In this document: one piece after another, positions 27,401 through 35,097 of the stretch
Layout of the letters: each line of letters begins with the position of its first letter
Position numbering within the stretch: position 1 is the first letter of the stretch
Origin: Symbiodinium natans
Lineage: Eukaryota > Sar > Dinophyceae > Suessiales > Symbiodiniaceae
Length of the DNA stretch: 64,000 nt
Reading direction: 5' to 3'
Assembly (NCBI GenBank): GCA_905221605.1
Contig: CAJNDS010002181.1
Coordinates: 126,501-190,500, forward strand
Program-made: the position numbers and the translations under genes
Notes under the pieces: generated by a model
What the model was told of the DNA's origin: nothing
Seen by the model: only the letters and a program-made list of their open reading frames with translations
Databases searched by the model: none

Positions 27401-28561
27401 AAAATAAATTGCCTACTACGTATAACACCGGTGTGCCAACTCAATTTTAGCTTCAGGGTTTGTGGTTTTCGGCTGTCGGATTTGCTAGAGCTGTGGTGGT
27501 TGTTATTCGAGTTGGGGGGTTCAGGCTTCTCGGGTTTAGGTTTAGGGCTTGTAGGACTGCGGAAGCTGGCCTTGTGGCTGTGACCAAGTAAGATGAACCC
27601 AAACCCGAAACCCTAAATCTTAGTTGCTGAGTTCATAAGCCCCCCCCAAAAGTGTACACTTTCAGTTCTCTAGGGGATGATAGTATCCCAAAAAGTGTAA
27701 AGTGTACTCATTCAGCTACTAAGATATCCTAAACCCTAAACCCTAAATCTCGTACACGTACGTCCTGCTCTCATGGACCGAGCTCTGCGACTAATTTCTG
27801 TCCGAATGTAACCGAGGACCCTCACGTGATTTGCATCAAACCAGAGGATCCATTTGTAATACTATTTGGTTCTGGGTACCCCAAAAACCACACTAGATGC
27901 CTAGTTCCATGAAGAGTACGACAAACGGACCCTCTGTAAGAGGAACCAAAGCGAAATCTGTGTGTCCAATTTGTTGGCTTCCCATGTCAACTTTTTGGGC
28001 TGGAAAGCTTTCTCATCTTTATATTCGGGAGGGGTCGTATTGAGTTCCCGAGGGGTGTCTTAAAGACCTTCCCTAGACCCCCAAATATACAAACAAGTCC
28101 TACTTTGGCCTATCTGGACTTCGGGTTCTCTGGATTTAGGAAAACTGCCCCCAGGCCATCACAACTATGTAAGCCCCCCCAAAACAAGAACAAGTAGTCA
28201 TGTTTTGAGCACTGTGGGAAAATGGATGACCCCAATTGCTGTCAGCATGCGCACGGCTTCAGGACACGTAACCTGAATCCACAACACGAGAACCATATCC
28301 ACAGCCCTAAATCCTACATAAAGCCAAAAACAAAAGCTGAATCCGAAACCATCCCTATCACAAAAACACCCCGAACCCTACGAAGCCACATGCAGGGCCC
28401 AAGGACCCTGAACCCTGAACCCTGAACCCTAAACCCTAAACCCTAAACCCTAACCTAAACCCTAAACCCTAAACCCTTTTCTGGGACCCCGGCATGACTA
28501 AACCTCTGAGTCCACTGAAGAGCCCGTATCCGAAAGCGAGGACGCCCAAACGCTTGGCCGC
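2047..28561 (-). CDS. ABC transporter, ABCB/TAP-like half transporter, 23+ exons, 3' part missing
   Basis: Spliced minus-strand gene model. Exons in order of transcription: 28504-28561, 26593-~26638, 24908-24962, 23898-23917, 22843-22905, 21314-21355, 20437-20475, 19083-19131, 18566-18601, 16829-16869, 15657-15763, 15289-15362, 14279-14304, 12081-12172, 10098-10176, 9755-9807, 8983-9033, 7874-7914, 7024-7070, 6330-6370, 5072-5121, 4152-4208, ~2047-2106. The exons from 21355 to 4152 join into 308 codons with no stop. Family hallmarks appear in the expected order: VGELTSRLNSD, SWQLS, EALGNVRTLRAFSGE, TM6 ending FIFGEAVALGTGG, NVTFAYAARKDVPVLRG, Walker A VGPSGSGKST, RWYEPNSGTISLDG and Q-loop VVPQEPRLF. 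Such proteins export peptides, lipids or drugs across membranes as dimers. The N-terminus before TM2, about six residues after NIFLR, and the LSGGQ/Walker B half are unresolved; the last probably lies left of base 1. Donors in 19 resolved introns: 14 GC, 3 GT, 2 GA. Confidence 0.85.
2940..3066 (-). repeat. Telomere-like tract with CCCTGAA variant
   Basis: Alternating blocks of CCCTAAA and CCCTGAA, suggesting spread of a variant unit by local duplication. Confidence 0.95.
3165..3464 (+). repeat. Degenerate telomere-like tract (TTTGGGG/TTTAGGG)
   Basis: About 300 bp in which TTTGGGG and TTTAGGG alternate with inserted GGGCCTATAGGGATTA segments, itself a higher-order repeat. Confidence 0.95.
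4152..4208 (-). CDS. ABC transporter exon 22 (Q-loop)
   Basis: Reads VVPQEPRLFSATVWENIAG, the Q-loop glutamine and following LFxxTxxENI motif. Acceptor AGAG|GTCGTC. The donor is not resolved (GGG|GCCTTG or TTGC|GAGCTT). Confidence 0.92.
5072..5121 (-). CDS. ABC transporter exon 21
   Basis: Reads RPIDELDPRWFRSLFG, matching xDIxxLDxxxLRxxIG. Acceptor CAAG|GTCGTC; GT donor GGC|GTCCGC. Confidence 0.9.
5517..5630 (+). mobile_element. Fold-back element, family TGTTCCCCCTTGTACTA
   Basis: Inverted ends TGTTCCCCCTTGTACTA / TAGTACAAGGGGGGAACA, about 110 bp. Confidence 0.72.
6330..6370 (-). CDS. ABC transporter exon 20
   Basis: Reads RWYEPNSGTISLD, the family's RFYxPxxGxIxLDG. Acceptor GGAG|GCGCTG; GC donor ATG|GCCGCA. 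Confidence 0.9.
7024..7070 (-). CDS. ABC transporter exon 19 (Walker A)
   Basis: Reads VGPSGSGKSTVAALL, a complete Walker A P-loop (GxxGxGKST). Acceptor GAAG|GTGGGA; GC donor CCA|GCGCGG, with GCGC repeated at the next exon. Confidence 0.93.
7745..8031. repeat. Opposed telomere-like tracts flanking ABC exon 18
   Basis: CCCTAAA units (7745-7843) and TTTAGGG units (7922-8031) sit on either side of the 41 bp exon in opposite orientation. Confidence 0.93.
7874..7914 (-). CDS. ABC transporter exon 18
   Basis: Reads IDLDVPPGQTTAL, the strand leading into Walker A. Acceptor TCAG|GAATCG; GC donor CTG|GCTCGC. Confidence 0.88.
8690..8790 (+). mobile_element. Fold-back element, TACTTGGAGG family
   Basis: Starts TACTTGGAGGTTCATA and ends CTACTTACAAGTA, within an ABC gene intron. 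Confidence 0.65.
8983..9033 (-). CDS. ABC transporter exon 17 (A-loop)
   Basis: Reads NVTFAYAARKDVPVLR. The Tyr is the A-loop aromatic that stacks on the adenine of ATP. Acceptor TGAG|GTAACG; GC donor GAG|GCGATT. Confidence 0.9.
9269..9364 (+). mobile_element. Fold-back element, ACCTGGGACTCT family, copy 2
   Basis: Ends ACCTGGGACTCTTTGTACCT / AAAGAGAGCCCCAGGTAG. Confidence 0.75.
9629..9718 (+). mobile_element. Fold-back element, family ACCTGGGACTCT
   Basis: 90 bp, ends ACCTGGGACTCTATTTACCT / GTAAAGAGAGTCCCCGGTAG. Second copy 9269-9364, a third 6837-6940, half copies near 4010 and 9078. In ABC gene introns. Confidence 0.78.
9755..9807 (-). CDS. ABC transporter exon 16 (start of NBD)
   Basis: Reads TSYQVVPLAELRGSVSF, matching PxxLxGxVxF at the start of the nucleotide-binding domain. 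Acceptor CGAG|GACCTC; GT donor CC|GTGTGG. Confidence 0.8.
10098..10176 (-). CDS. ABC transporter exon 15 (TMD-NBD linker)
   Basis: Reads GTEEVFEYAEMPPSPSMVAT then PKRPP, the TAP-like linker (xxEKVFEYxDxxP). The donor is either GA (CA|GACAGG, repeated GAC at the next exon) or GT six bases later. Confidence 0.8.
12081..12172 (-). CDS. ABC transporter exon 14 (end of TMD)
   Basis: Reads SMLYVDNVVGSSLVVGGQYR and on to AHNAV, matching LYVxxVxxSLxxLxxxYxxLxxAVG before the linker. Acceptor CAAG|ATCTAT; GA donor TGG|GAGTGC. Confidence 0.8.
12712..12801 (+). mobile_element. Fold-back element, family CCAGGACGGGC
   Basis: 90 bp, ends CCAGGACGAGCTATTA / AGTTGCCCGTCCTGG, inner CCTTAAAAGGGCCCTTTATA. In an ABC gene intron. 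Confidence 0.75.
13328..13430 (+). repeat. G-rich tract
   Basis: Long G runs with TTT and A breaks; could form G-quadruplex. Exact length in assemblies is often unreliable. Confidence 0.85.
13540..13890 (-). CDS. Intronless ORF with ExoX-like C-terminal motif, inside ABC transporter intron
   Basis: A 116-codon ATG-to-stop frame on the same strand as the ABC gene, between its exons 13 and 14. It has an alanine-rich middle, then YIFTFGQFKGISHVV and DHPKYVDWLLANP. That is the FGKYKGxxxxEVxxxDPxYxxWLL pattern of the small domain found at the C-terminus of exodeoxyribonuclease X-like proteins. There is no nuclease core, so the function is unknown; it may be a nested gene, a retrocopy, or the last exon of an unseen gene. 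The ATG sits at the edge of a telomere-like repeat (GTTTATGG), so the start is doubtful; the acceptor-like TTCCAG 16 bases on is an alternative exon start. Confidence 0.55.
   Translation of the reverse strand: MASSSTDVKSTLRPLRRLDREAAAAAATGQAAVPARVLQQAANGGYIFTFGQFKGISHVVRRDHPKYVDWLLANPLCLAHRPDLCRALRSAGRDVDTALKRLPPQTEPRTAQELYI
14279..14304 (-). CDS. ABC transporter 26-bp micro-exon 13
   Basis: Codes AITPEQLT plus two bases, fitting the family's GxLTxGxLxAF stretch after TM6. Acceptor CGAG|GCGATC; GC donor TGC|GCGCCG. A longer open frame around it reads through intron. Confidence 0.7.
14362..14532 (+). repeat. Telomere-like tract with TTTATAGGG nonamer block
   Basis: Eight TTTAGGG units, then about nine TTTATAGGG units, then more TTTAGGG. 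Confidence 0.95.
14656..14801 (-). repeat. Telomere-like tract
   Basis: Mostly perfect CCCTAAA array of about 17 units. Confidence 0.96.
15289..15362 (-). CDS. ABC transporter exon 12 (TM6)
   Basis: Reads CSTFIFGEAVALGTGGVLV then SQG, the TM6 FGxxLVxxG pattern. Acceptor CCAG|CATGTT; donor GGG|GCGCGG, with GCG repeated at the next exon. Confidence 0.8.
15657..15763 (-). CDS. ABC transporter exon 11 (TM5)
   Basis: Starts YEQESYNLIFLEHQRG and ends in GIYATFYNGLTEGIK, the charged-then-hydrophobic pattern of the loop into TM5. Acceptor CCAG|GTACGA; donor taken as CCC|GCCCCA, with AAG|GCCCGC as the alternative. Confidence 0.8.
16829..16869 (-). CDS. ABC transporter exon 10 (NxRTxRAF motif)
   Basis: Reads ALGNVRTLRAFSG plus two bases. 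Acceptor GAAG|GCTTTG; GC donor GGAGA|GCAGGC. The antisense frame is open too, but has no family match. Confidence 0.9.
18411..18448 (+). repeat. G-homopolymer tract
   Basis: About 35 G residues. Confidence 0.9.
18566..18601 (-). CDS. ABC transporter exon 9
   Basis: Reads DKLAVLNSVATE and continues in phase 0 into ALGNVRTLRAF, the strongest TMD signature of the family. Acceptor TGAG|GACAAG; donor GAG|GCGTCC. Confidence 0.85.
19083..19131 (-). CDS. ABC transporter exon 8
   Basis: Reads YAIYGRFARRSSLLRQ, matching YGxFxRxLSxxxQ of the second intracellular loop. It lies directly beside the CTCCTAAA octamer array. Acceptor GAAG|GTATGC; donor CAG|GCCCCC. Confidence 0.75.
19150..19350 (-). repeat. 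CTCCTAAA octamer array
   Basis: About 25 near-perfect copies of the octamer CTCCTAAA (one ATACTCCT variant), ending in CCCTAAA units. It starts about 20 bases upstream (in sense) of ABC exon 8. Confidence 0.96.
20437..20475 (-). CDS. ABC transporter exon 7 (TM4)
   Basis: Thirty-nine bases coding LILLGVWAILFY, a hydrophobic helix. Joined to its neighbours it gives exactly the TAP-like spacing between SWQLS and the YGxF motif. Acceptor GGAG|GCTCAT; GC donor GT|GCTCCT. Confidence 0.7.
20693..20788 (-). repeat. C-rich tract
   Basis: Near-continuous C with single A or G breaks over 95 bp. Confidence 0.9.
21158..21278 (-). repeat. Telomere-like tract
   Basis: CCCTGAA units followed by about 13 CCCTAAA units. 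Confidence 0.96.
21314..21355 (-). CDS. ABC transporter exon 6 (TM3 end)
   Basis: Reads FGVCYLTVTSWQL, the conserved SWxL turn between TM3 and TM4. Acceptor CCAG|GTTTGG; GC donor TTTC|GCCAGG. Confidence 0.75.
21799..22056 (-). repeat. CCCCTAAA / CCCCTAAAA array
   Basis: Octamer and nonamer versions of the telomere-like unit in homogeneous blocks, with a duplicated CCCCTAGGCCCTAAACCC segment. Confidence 0.95.
22843..22905 (-). CDS. ABC transporter exon 5 (start of TM3)
   Basis: Reads LNSDCEAVASGLAMNFNIFL, the family's RLxxDxxxxxxxLxxNLxxFLR. Acceptor GGAG|GTTGAA. The donor is uncertain (AG|GAGACG or CGG|GTTTAG), and compared with TAP-like proteins about six residues are missing before the next exon, so a small exon may be unseen. 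Confidence 0.75.
23898..23917 (-). CDS. ABC transporter 20-bp micro-exon 4
   Basis: Codes only for VGELTS plus two bases of the following R codon, exactly the link needed between FHDQRE and RLNSDCEAV. Acceptor CCAG|GTGGGC; donor CAG|GCGCGT. Confidence 0.75.
23965..24121 (-). repeat. Telomere-like tract
   Basis: Thirteen CCCTAAA units followed by CCCTGAA units. Confidence 0.96.
24908..24962 (-). CDS. ABC transporter exon 3 (coupling helix 1)
   Basis: Reads QTFSRVLQQDIAFHDQRE, matching the family motif QxFxxLLxQDIAFFD. Acceptor ACAG|GCAAAC; donor GAA|GTGCAG. The GTG is repeated at the next exon start. Confidence 0.8.
25203..25415 (-). repeat. Tandem repeat, ~33 bp unit
   Basis: Six copies built on CCTTGAGGCCCTGAAACCCT followed by AAACACCAGG, with drift. 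Confidence 0.9.
25425..26352. repeat. Minisatellite (TGACCTTGCCCAGTAAAAAA), partly inverted
   Basis: About 43 units of 13-21 bp, variable in the A-run length; short units lack the A-run. One block (26172-26243) is in the opposite orientation. The array lies in an ABC transporter intron. The long frames it creates on both strands are not genes. Confidence 0.96.
26593..26638 (-). CDS. ABC transporter exon 2 (intracellular loop 1)
   Basis: Reads KCLRKARVDMSKNR and joins through a GC donor (CG|GCTCTG) to the next exon, giving ARVDMSKNRQTF, the equivalent of the family's GERxxxRLRxQTF. The upstream end is approximate. Confidence 0.6.
26743..26812 (-). CDS. Orphan coding island, weak
   Basis: Minus frame VRAAWRDAKFKSTASVVVWI then CET, acceptor TAAG|GTTCGA, donor ACTT|GTAGTG. 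It lies between ABC exons 1 and 2 but does not fit the family alignment; it could be a retained segment or chance. Confidence 0.3.
27619..27723 (+). mobile_element. Fold-back element, family CTTAGTTGCTGA, copy 1
   Basis: 105 bp with imperfect inverted ends CTTAGTTGCTGAGT / ATTCAGCTACTAAG and inner AAGTGTACACTT-type palindrome. No coding capacity; a MITE-like or introner-like element. Confidence 0.8.
28504..28561 (-). CDS. ABC transporter exon 1 of model (TM2)
   Basis: Reads GVLAFGYGLFSGLRG, a hydrophobic helix ending in the LRG typical of the end of TM2 in ABCB proteins. Acceptor GAAG|GCG, donor AGAG|GTTTAG, the latter made by the start of a telomere-like repeat. The junction to the next exon is not resolved. 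Confidence 0.6.
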
Positions 28562-28821
28562 CTTCCTCGGCTTTTCTAGGGGTTACAGTAGGGTTTAGGG
28601 TTTAGGGTTTAGGGTTTAGGGTTTAGGGTTTAAGGCTTCGGGTTTTGCTTTAGGGGGTTTTCGTGGGATTTGTGGGCTTAGCCGTCCTCGGCTTCGGGGA
28701 GTTGGCGTGAAAGCAGTATACCCAGATGCTATTTATTAGGGTTTAGGGTTTAGGGTTTTATTGTGTTTTTTTTGTATCTTTCTCTTTCCTTCTCTCTCTG
28801 CGCACTCTCCCTTTAGCTAAC

Positions 28822-28984
28822 TCTCTAACTCTCTCGCTCTCTCTCTCTCTCTCTCTCTTGTTGTTTCTCTGACGTGAAGGCCGTATATCGGGTGCCGTTA
28901 CTTTCTCTGGCTTTTGTTCTCTCTCTCTCTCTCTCAATGCGATAATTTTGTTGTCTCTCGCTCTATCTCTCACTCCCTCCCTCT

Positions 28985-29018
<34 letters not shown>
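28822..29018 (+). repeat. TC-rich microsatellite blocks
   Basis: CTCTCT runs at 28832-28858, 28919-28935 and 28977-29018, separated by unique DNA. Confidence 0.93.
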
Positions 29019-29022
<4 letters not shown>

Positions 29023-29385
29023 CTCTTTGTCGAAGGAAGTTTTAGGCATTCAGGGTTGCTAAAGGGTTCGCTCCTAAATGCGGGATTCGAGCTTGCAGTT
29101 CAAAATTTGGGAAAGGGCCAGCCAGGGTTGACATTCCTAGGTGACCAGCCCGTGGTCTAGCTGTTGCTGAACTCACCTCTGCCCCGTTGCGCCACGTCGC
29201 CACGACCTCAAACCCCATAAACCCTTGAACAAAAACCCTGATTCTAGCAGACAAACCTAGATGCAAACACAGAAGCCTAGCCCTAAACCCTAAACCCTGA
29301 ACCCCGGAAAACACAAGACCGAAACACCCAAGCCCTGCTCTGAGCAGAACATCCCCCCCCCACGCCGAACTCAAGGAGGCGCAGG

Positions 29386-29581
29386 CACACACACACACAC
29401 ACACACTCTCTCTCTCTCTCTCTCTCTGTGTTTTTTTTTCTCCCTCTCTCTCTATATATATATGTATATCTATATATGTGGGTGTGTATGTATGTATGTA
29501 TGTATGTATGTATGTATGTATGTATGTATGTATGTATGTATGTATGTATACGTATACGTATACGTATACGTATACGTATAC

Positions 29582-29624
<43 letters not shown>

Positions 29625-29667
29625 GATATGCATATGCATATGTATATGTATATGTATATGTATATGA

Positions 29668-29705
<38 letters not shown>

Positions 29706-29950
29706 GCGTATGCGTATGTGTATGTGTATATGCATATGTATATGTATATGTATACATATATATATATGTACATATTGTATGTATGTGTGTATGTATATCT
29801 ATGTATATGTATGCATGGACAAAAAGTGTGTGTGTGTGTATACATAGTGTATGTATGTATATATGTATATATAAATCTATGTAGAGAGAAACGGCGGGAG
29901 AGAGAGGGAGAGAGAGAGAGAGAGAGAGAGCGAGCGCGGACAGGCAGAAG
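29386..29950 (+). repeat. Compound microsatellite (CA, TC, TATG, TACG, GA)
   Basis: Consecutive blocks: CA then TC, TATG tetramers (29488-29548), CGTATA hexamers, ATGTAT hexamers, later GA. Several long Tyr/Val/Ile frames are artefacts. Confidence 0.95.
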
Positions 29951-30206
29951 GAGGAGGGAGGGAGGGAGGGTGGGAGAAGGAGAGAAGGAGAGAAAGACAG
30001 AGATTCAGGGCTTTTTTGGTCAGGAGCCCTAGACCCTTCGCCATTTCTATTCCTAGTTTGGAAAACAACCCTCGGACAAGAAAAGAAATCCTCAGGGCCT
30101 TCTTAGGGCCTTCGGATCAACCCCAAAGCCCCAAGACTCATAAGAGCCCTTGCGCCCGAAGACGTAAAGCCTAAACCCTCACGACTCAACAACAGCTCAA
30201 GGGCGT

Positions 30207-30322
30207 AACCTACTGGTTCTTTAGTAGAGAATGAGAGAACCAGGTAGATCCCCTGTATATACCCCTTAAGAGATGATATGGGGTTCCTCATTCCCTCATT
30301 CTCTACTAAGAACCAGTAGGTT
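30207..30322 (+). mobile_element. Fold-back element, family AACCTACTGGTTCTTAGTAG
   Basis: 116 bp with near-perfect 25 bp inverted ends (CTACTGGTTCTTTAGTAGAG / CTCTACTAAGAACCAGTAG). Related copies at 657-757 and 47807-47915. Confidence 0.82.
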
Positions 30323-30336
30323 AAAATCCCTGAACC

Positions 30337-30440
30337 CTAAACCCTACTAAACCCTACTAAACCCTACTAAACCCTACTAAACCCTACTAAACCCTACTAA
30401 ACCCTACTAAACTCTACTAAACTCTACTAAACCCTACTAA
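30337..30440 (-). repeat. ACCCTACTAA decamer array
   Basis: About ten decamers, a variant of the CCCTAAA unit with CTA inserted. Confidence 0.95.
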
Positions 30441-31296
30441 ACCCTAAACCCTGAACCCTGGACCCTAAACCCTAGACCCTCAACCCTAAACCCAAAGTCG
30501 CCAACATGCAGCCCAGGTCGCATCAATGCAAGTCGCTGTCCCTCGGCGCTGGCCGCAGCCTGTGGGGTTTAGGGTTTAGGGTTTCAGGCTGAACCCTGAA
30601 ACCTATACCCTAAACCCCAAACTCTCTACCCAGGACCCTCAACCCTCAACCCTAAGCCCTAAAAAGTTTAGGGTTTAGGGTTTAGGGTTTAGGGTTTAGG
30701 GTTTAGGGTTTAGGGTTTAGGGTTAAGCCCTAAGCACTACGGCGCGCCTCGGAGGGCTTCAAGGCCACGATCAGCGTGGAAGCTACAGCCTCGTGGGGCT
30801 GCGCTGCTTTAACTCCACAACACCCCCTGTCACTGAGGGTTTAGGGTTTAGGGTTTAGGGTTTAGGGTTTAGGGTTTAGGGTTCAGGGTACCTTGAACCG
30901 TGCCACCTGAGCCTGAAAACCGAATCCCTCGAACCGACAACCTCAAGAACGCTTTGGGCAACCTGCAGGTCGGGCATTGAGCCCTAAACCCTAAACCCTA
31001 AACTCCCCCCCATTCGCCTTGCACAAGCCCAACAGCCTAGAAACTAAAACCTTCAAGCCCTGAAACCTTAAAACCAGAGAAAACTGAAGCTCTAAAAAAC
31101 TTACAACCCTGAGAGCCTAAACCCAAAAATCGTAAAACCTAAAACCCTGAGCCCTAAACCCTAAATCCTTAAGACATGAAAGCCCTAAACTCTAATACTG
31201 GGTAGTGGTGGCTGCCCCAATTCCTAAACCCTAAAACCTTAAACCCCTAGAACCCTAAACCCCTAAAACCTAAACCCTAAAACCCGAAGCCCTAAC

Positions 31297-31385
31297 CTCC
31301 CACTCTGGCACCCGGAATTCGCGAAGATTGGCATCCCATGGCTCCCCCGAGAGATCTCCAAGCCGATAGAGCCACCACCAGGTAT
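31297..31385 (-). CDS. Orphan coding exon
   Basis: Minus frame WWWLYRLGDLSGEPWDANLR then EFRVPEWE, donor GAG|GTTAGG, acceptor CTAG|ATACCT. Tryptophan-rich, unrecognised. Possibly upstream of the ABC transporter. Confidence 0.45.
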
Positions 31386-31917
31386 CTAGGGTTTAGGGCT
31401 TAAGGTTTAGGGTTTACGGTGTAGGGTGTTTAGGGTTTAGGGAGTTTAGGGTTTGGGGTTTGGGGTTTGGGGTTTAAGCATTTCTTATACAGGCAATGTC
31501 GACTTAGGGTTTAGAGTTTAGCGTTTAGGGTTTGGGGTTTAGGGCTTAGGGTTTTGATCGTGACGTTCTCCTGCTTCAGGCTAGTGGATCTTAAGAGCTC
31601 ATGTGGGGCGCCGGGCAAAATTCAAGGGTGCGCCTACACCTGATCTTGTGTCACCTCCTTACATAACCTTATCATCACACATTTTCGTAAGCCCTGAACC
31701 CTACCCCCTTGTAAGCCCAGCCCTGAACCCATGTAAGCCCTAAACCCTGAACCCTAAACCCTAAACCCTTGAATCCTAAGCCCTCTCATTGCCAAGCGTG
31801 ACATCTCCATCTCCTGGGGTCCCTAAACCCTAAACCCTAAACCCTAAACCCTAAACCCTAAACCCGAAACCCGAAACCCGAAACCCTAAACCCTAAACCC
31901 TAAACCCTAAACCCTGC

Positions 31918-31993
31918 CTGCGGAATCACAGTGCGGATGCCAGCCGCAACAAGAAGAAACGATATCCCCAGGGTCACGGAAGGCCACTCGTGC
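31918..31993 (-). CDS. Orphan coding exon, weak
   Basis: Minus frame ARVAFRDPGDIVSSCCGWHP then HCDSAG between acceptor GCAG|GCACGA and GC donor CAG|GCAGGG. Unrecognised; supported by splice-like ends and codon use only. Confidence 0.35.
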
Positions 31994-32175
31994 CTGCCAC
32001 AAGCGTTCTCGCTTTAGGCCTCATAGGCTTTCGAGCGATTGAAGGGTTGCATGTCTAGAGGTGTTTAATCCTGTAGAATGATTTGTTTTGGCTGGTGTGA
32101 GGTGTGTAGGGCTTCTTTCGGGTTTCAACGACTAGAACTCACAGGATCGTTCTTCAGGTGGCGGCAAGGTGGAAA

Positions 32176-32179
<4 letters not shown>

Positions 32180-32222
<43 letters not shown>

Positions 32223-32305
32223 AAAGATATATAAATGGATGGATATGCATCCCTACACACCCATATATATATATATATATATGTCTATATATATATATAT
32301 ATCTA
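32180..32305 (+). repeat. AT microsatellites
   Basis: TATATA runs flanking TGGATGGATATGCATCCC. Confidence 0.9.
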
Positions 32306-33073
32306 TGCATGAATTGTTTAATGAATATATTATGAACAACGTCTGGGGTTTTAGTTCTCTTTGAGGGAATTCAGAGCAGCAGGATGTCGTGTCAACGTCG
32401 GGTTCCGGCCTCATGAAGGATGGGACTGCAGTACGTAGGGTTGAAGGGAGTATGAAAACATACTTTATACATTCTCAAAACATCAATAAGTTATAGTAGG
32501 TTTATAGAATATTTATATGCCGAAACCCGAAAACCCGAATCTTCGTATCCTCAGGCCAAAACCCAAACTGCGCAACCCCCGTATCTAAGACAACAATAAC
32601 GCTAAACTGAAGCCCACCGACACCGCGACCACCAAAAACAAACCTAAGTCCCAAAAAACCTCAGGCCCCACTCTAAACCAATCAAGGACATGAACCCGAA
32701 AATCCACGTCCAGGTTCCCCAGCAACCTAGGAGCCTACATCCCAAGAAAGGGGAACAAGGGCACTACTGGGCGCATTCAACATGCAGCCTGAACCCCCCA
32801 GACCCAAACCCGAAACCCTGAACGCTAAACCCTGAACCCGGAACCCTATAAACATGCAGCCTAAACCCTGAAGCCCCTCTAAACTCCAAAACCTGAACCC
32901 TAAAGCCTGAACCCGGGACCCTAAACCCGGAACCCTAAACCCTAAACCATAAACCATAAACCCTAAACCCTAAACCCTAAACCCTCTTCACTTCTGGGCC
33001 CCCGCGCTTTGCCAGGCGGCCAAGGTGTCTGAGGTCATCGCCAAGTCCCGGGCCCTTTGAGTTTGCCCTAAAC

Positions 33074-33410
33074 GGGGTTTAGGGTTTAGGGTTTAGGATT
33101 TGGGGTTTAGGGTTTAGGGTTTAGGATTTGGGGTTTAGGGTTTAGGGTTTGGGGTTTAGGATTTAGGGTTTGGGGTTTAGGGTTTGGGGTTTGGGGTTTA
33201 GGGTTTAGGGTTTGGGGTTTAGGATTTGGGGTTTGGGGTTTAGGGTTTGGGGTTTGGGGTCAAGGGTTTGGGGTTTAGGGTTTAGGATTTGGGGTTTGGG
33301 GTTGGGGTTTAGGGTTGGGGGTTTAGGGTTTAGGATTTGGGGTTTGGGTTTAGGGTTTAGGATTTGGGGTTTAGGGTTTAGGATTTGGGGTTTGGGGTTT
33401 AGGGTTCTAA
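33074..33410 (+). repeat. Degenerate telomere-like tract
   Basis: Mix of TTTAGGG, TTTGGGG and TTTAGGATTTGGGG higher-order units. Confidence 0.95.
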
Positions 33411-33844
33411 GGTTCAGGGTATGTTGCGTTAGGGTTAGAGTCTTCGGGTTCCAGGGTTGGAGGGTGTTCAGGTTCGGACAGAGATTTTAGGTTGAGGGTT
33501 TACGGGGGTTCTGGTTTAGGCGAGTGCAGGGATGTAGGTGTAGGGTTTGGGGTCTGCAGGGCTTCATGACTCTGAAGCAAACGTGCTAGCATTTGCAGAT
33601 TGATCTGCCGTTTCCGGGATTGCTGCACATCTACGAGTTGCTTAAGAATCCCGAAAACACAAAATAACACAAACATGCTTCCTTATGAAGGGCAACATAG
33701 GGATTATGGTTTGTTTTGTTCTTTTGGGGGGTTCTCAAGCAAATAGTAGTCATGCTGTTGGAGAGAGACAGGGTCTGCAGGAAGCGCATCGCGGCGAGGC
33801 TAGGGTCAGGACGGCTTTGGGTTCAGCAGCTTAGCATCTAAGGT

Positions 33845-34093
33845 AGGGTTTAGGGTTTAGGGTTTAGGGTTTAGGGTTTAGGGTTTAGGGTTTAGGGTTT
33901 AGGGTTTAGGGTTTAGGGTTTAGGGTTTAGGGTTTAGGGTTTAGGGTTAGGTTTAGGGTTTAGGGTTTAGGGTTTAGGGTTTAGGGTTTAGGGTTTAGGG
34001 TTTAGGGTTTAGGGTTTAGGGTTTAGGGTTTAGGGTTTAGGGTTTAGGGTTTAAGGTCTAGGGTTTAGGGTTTAGGGTTTAGGGTTTAGGGTA
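33845..34093 (+). repeat. Longest telomere-like tract
   Basis: About 35 units of TTTAGGG, nearly perfect. Confidence 0.97.
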
Positions 34094-35097
34094 GGGCATT
34101 ACATACTCCTGGAGATAGAACTTTCCGGAGTTGAAGCCCTAACTGAATGCTCTAAAGCCCGAGGCACTAAAACCCAAAACCCTAAACTCTCAACGCCCTA
34201 CCCTTAAACCGCCTAAGCCACGAGTCAAGCCCGATGAGGGGTCGACTGCAAGACTCTTTGTGGCGCCTTGTCTGCGTCGGCATTCCCTGCCGCCTTGTCA
34301 GGCTTAAACCCTAAACCCTAAGCTCTAAACCCTAAACCCTAAACCCTAAACCCTAAACCCGAAACCCGAAACCCTAAACCCTAAACCCTAAATAGCAGCT
34401 TTGGGTTCGGGTTGTAGGGGTGTCCCAAGTTCAGGTTTCATGGTATTCAGGGTAAGGAGTTCATCAGCAGGCCTGGATGACATGGTCAGTTCTCGAAATT
34501 GAGGTCCCCTTTTGCGTAGGCTCAATCATCGTAACGCCAACAGGGCCCACAACTTAGTGAAGTGACCACAGGAGTTCTACGCGCTTTCGAGCTCAGGTGG
34601 TGCTGTGGGACCTACACAGCTTGAAACACCACAAAGCATCGAAAAAAAGGTGGCCGGGCTCACAGTACCCTTAGCCACCGAGAAATTGTGATTTTCTTCA
34701 GGTGACCCAAGTTTATGGTTTCAGTTTTAGGTCTTAGGGTTGGGGGGTTCTCCTGGTCACTGAAGGTCAAAACCCTTCAGTGGCGCAACTCCACGAACCA
34801 TGCCATAGAGAACCCATTCCCTGCACGCAAAACCCATGATGACAGCCCCAAACCCTATACAGACCTCAACAAAGTTCGCTCAGGAACTAACTGACACCAG
34901 GGTTTAGGGTTTAGGGCTTAGGGTTTAGGGTTTAGGGCTTAGGGCTTAGGGCTTCGGGCTTTGGGCCAAACAGCCCGTCACCTGGACTTCCAAACGCGCA
35001 GACATCATCTTGTAGTACCGCTATGGAATGAGGCAGCAAAATCCGCAATTGAGTATGGTTTTTCGGTGCCTTATTTCGGCACTTGCATACTGCAAAG

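Noticed and set aside
29042-29884. Tyr/Ile/Val-rich frames of 140-267 codons
   Set aside because: Translation of TATG, CGTATA and CA microsatellites.
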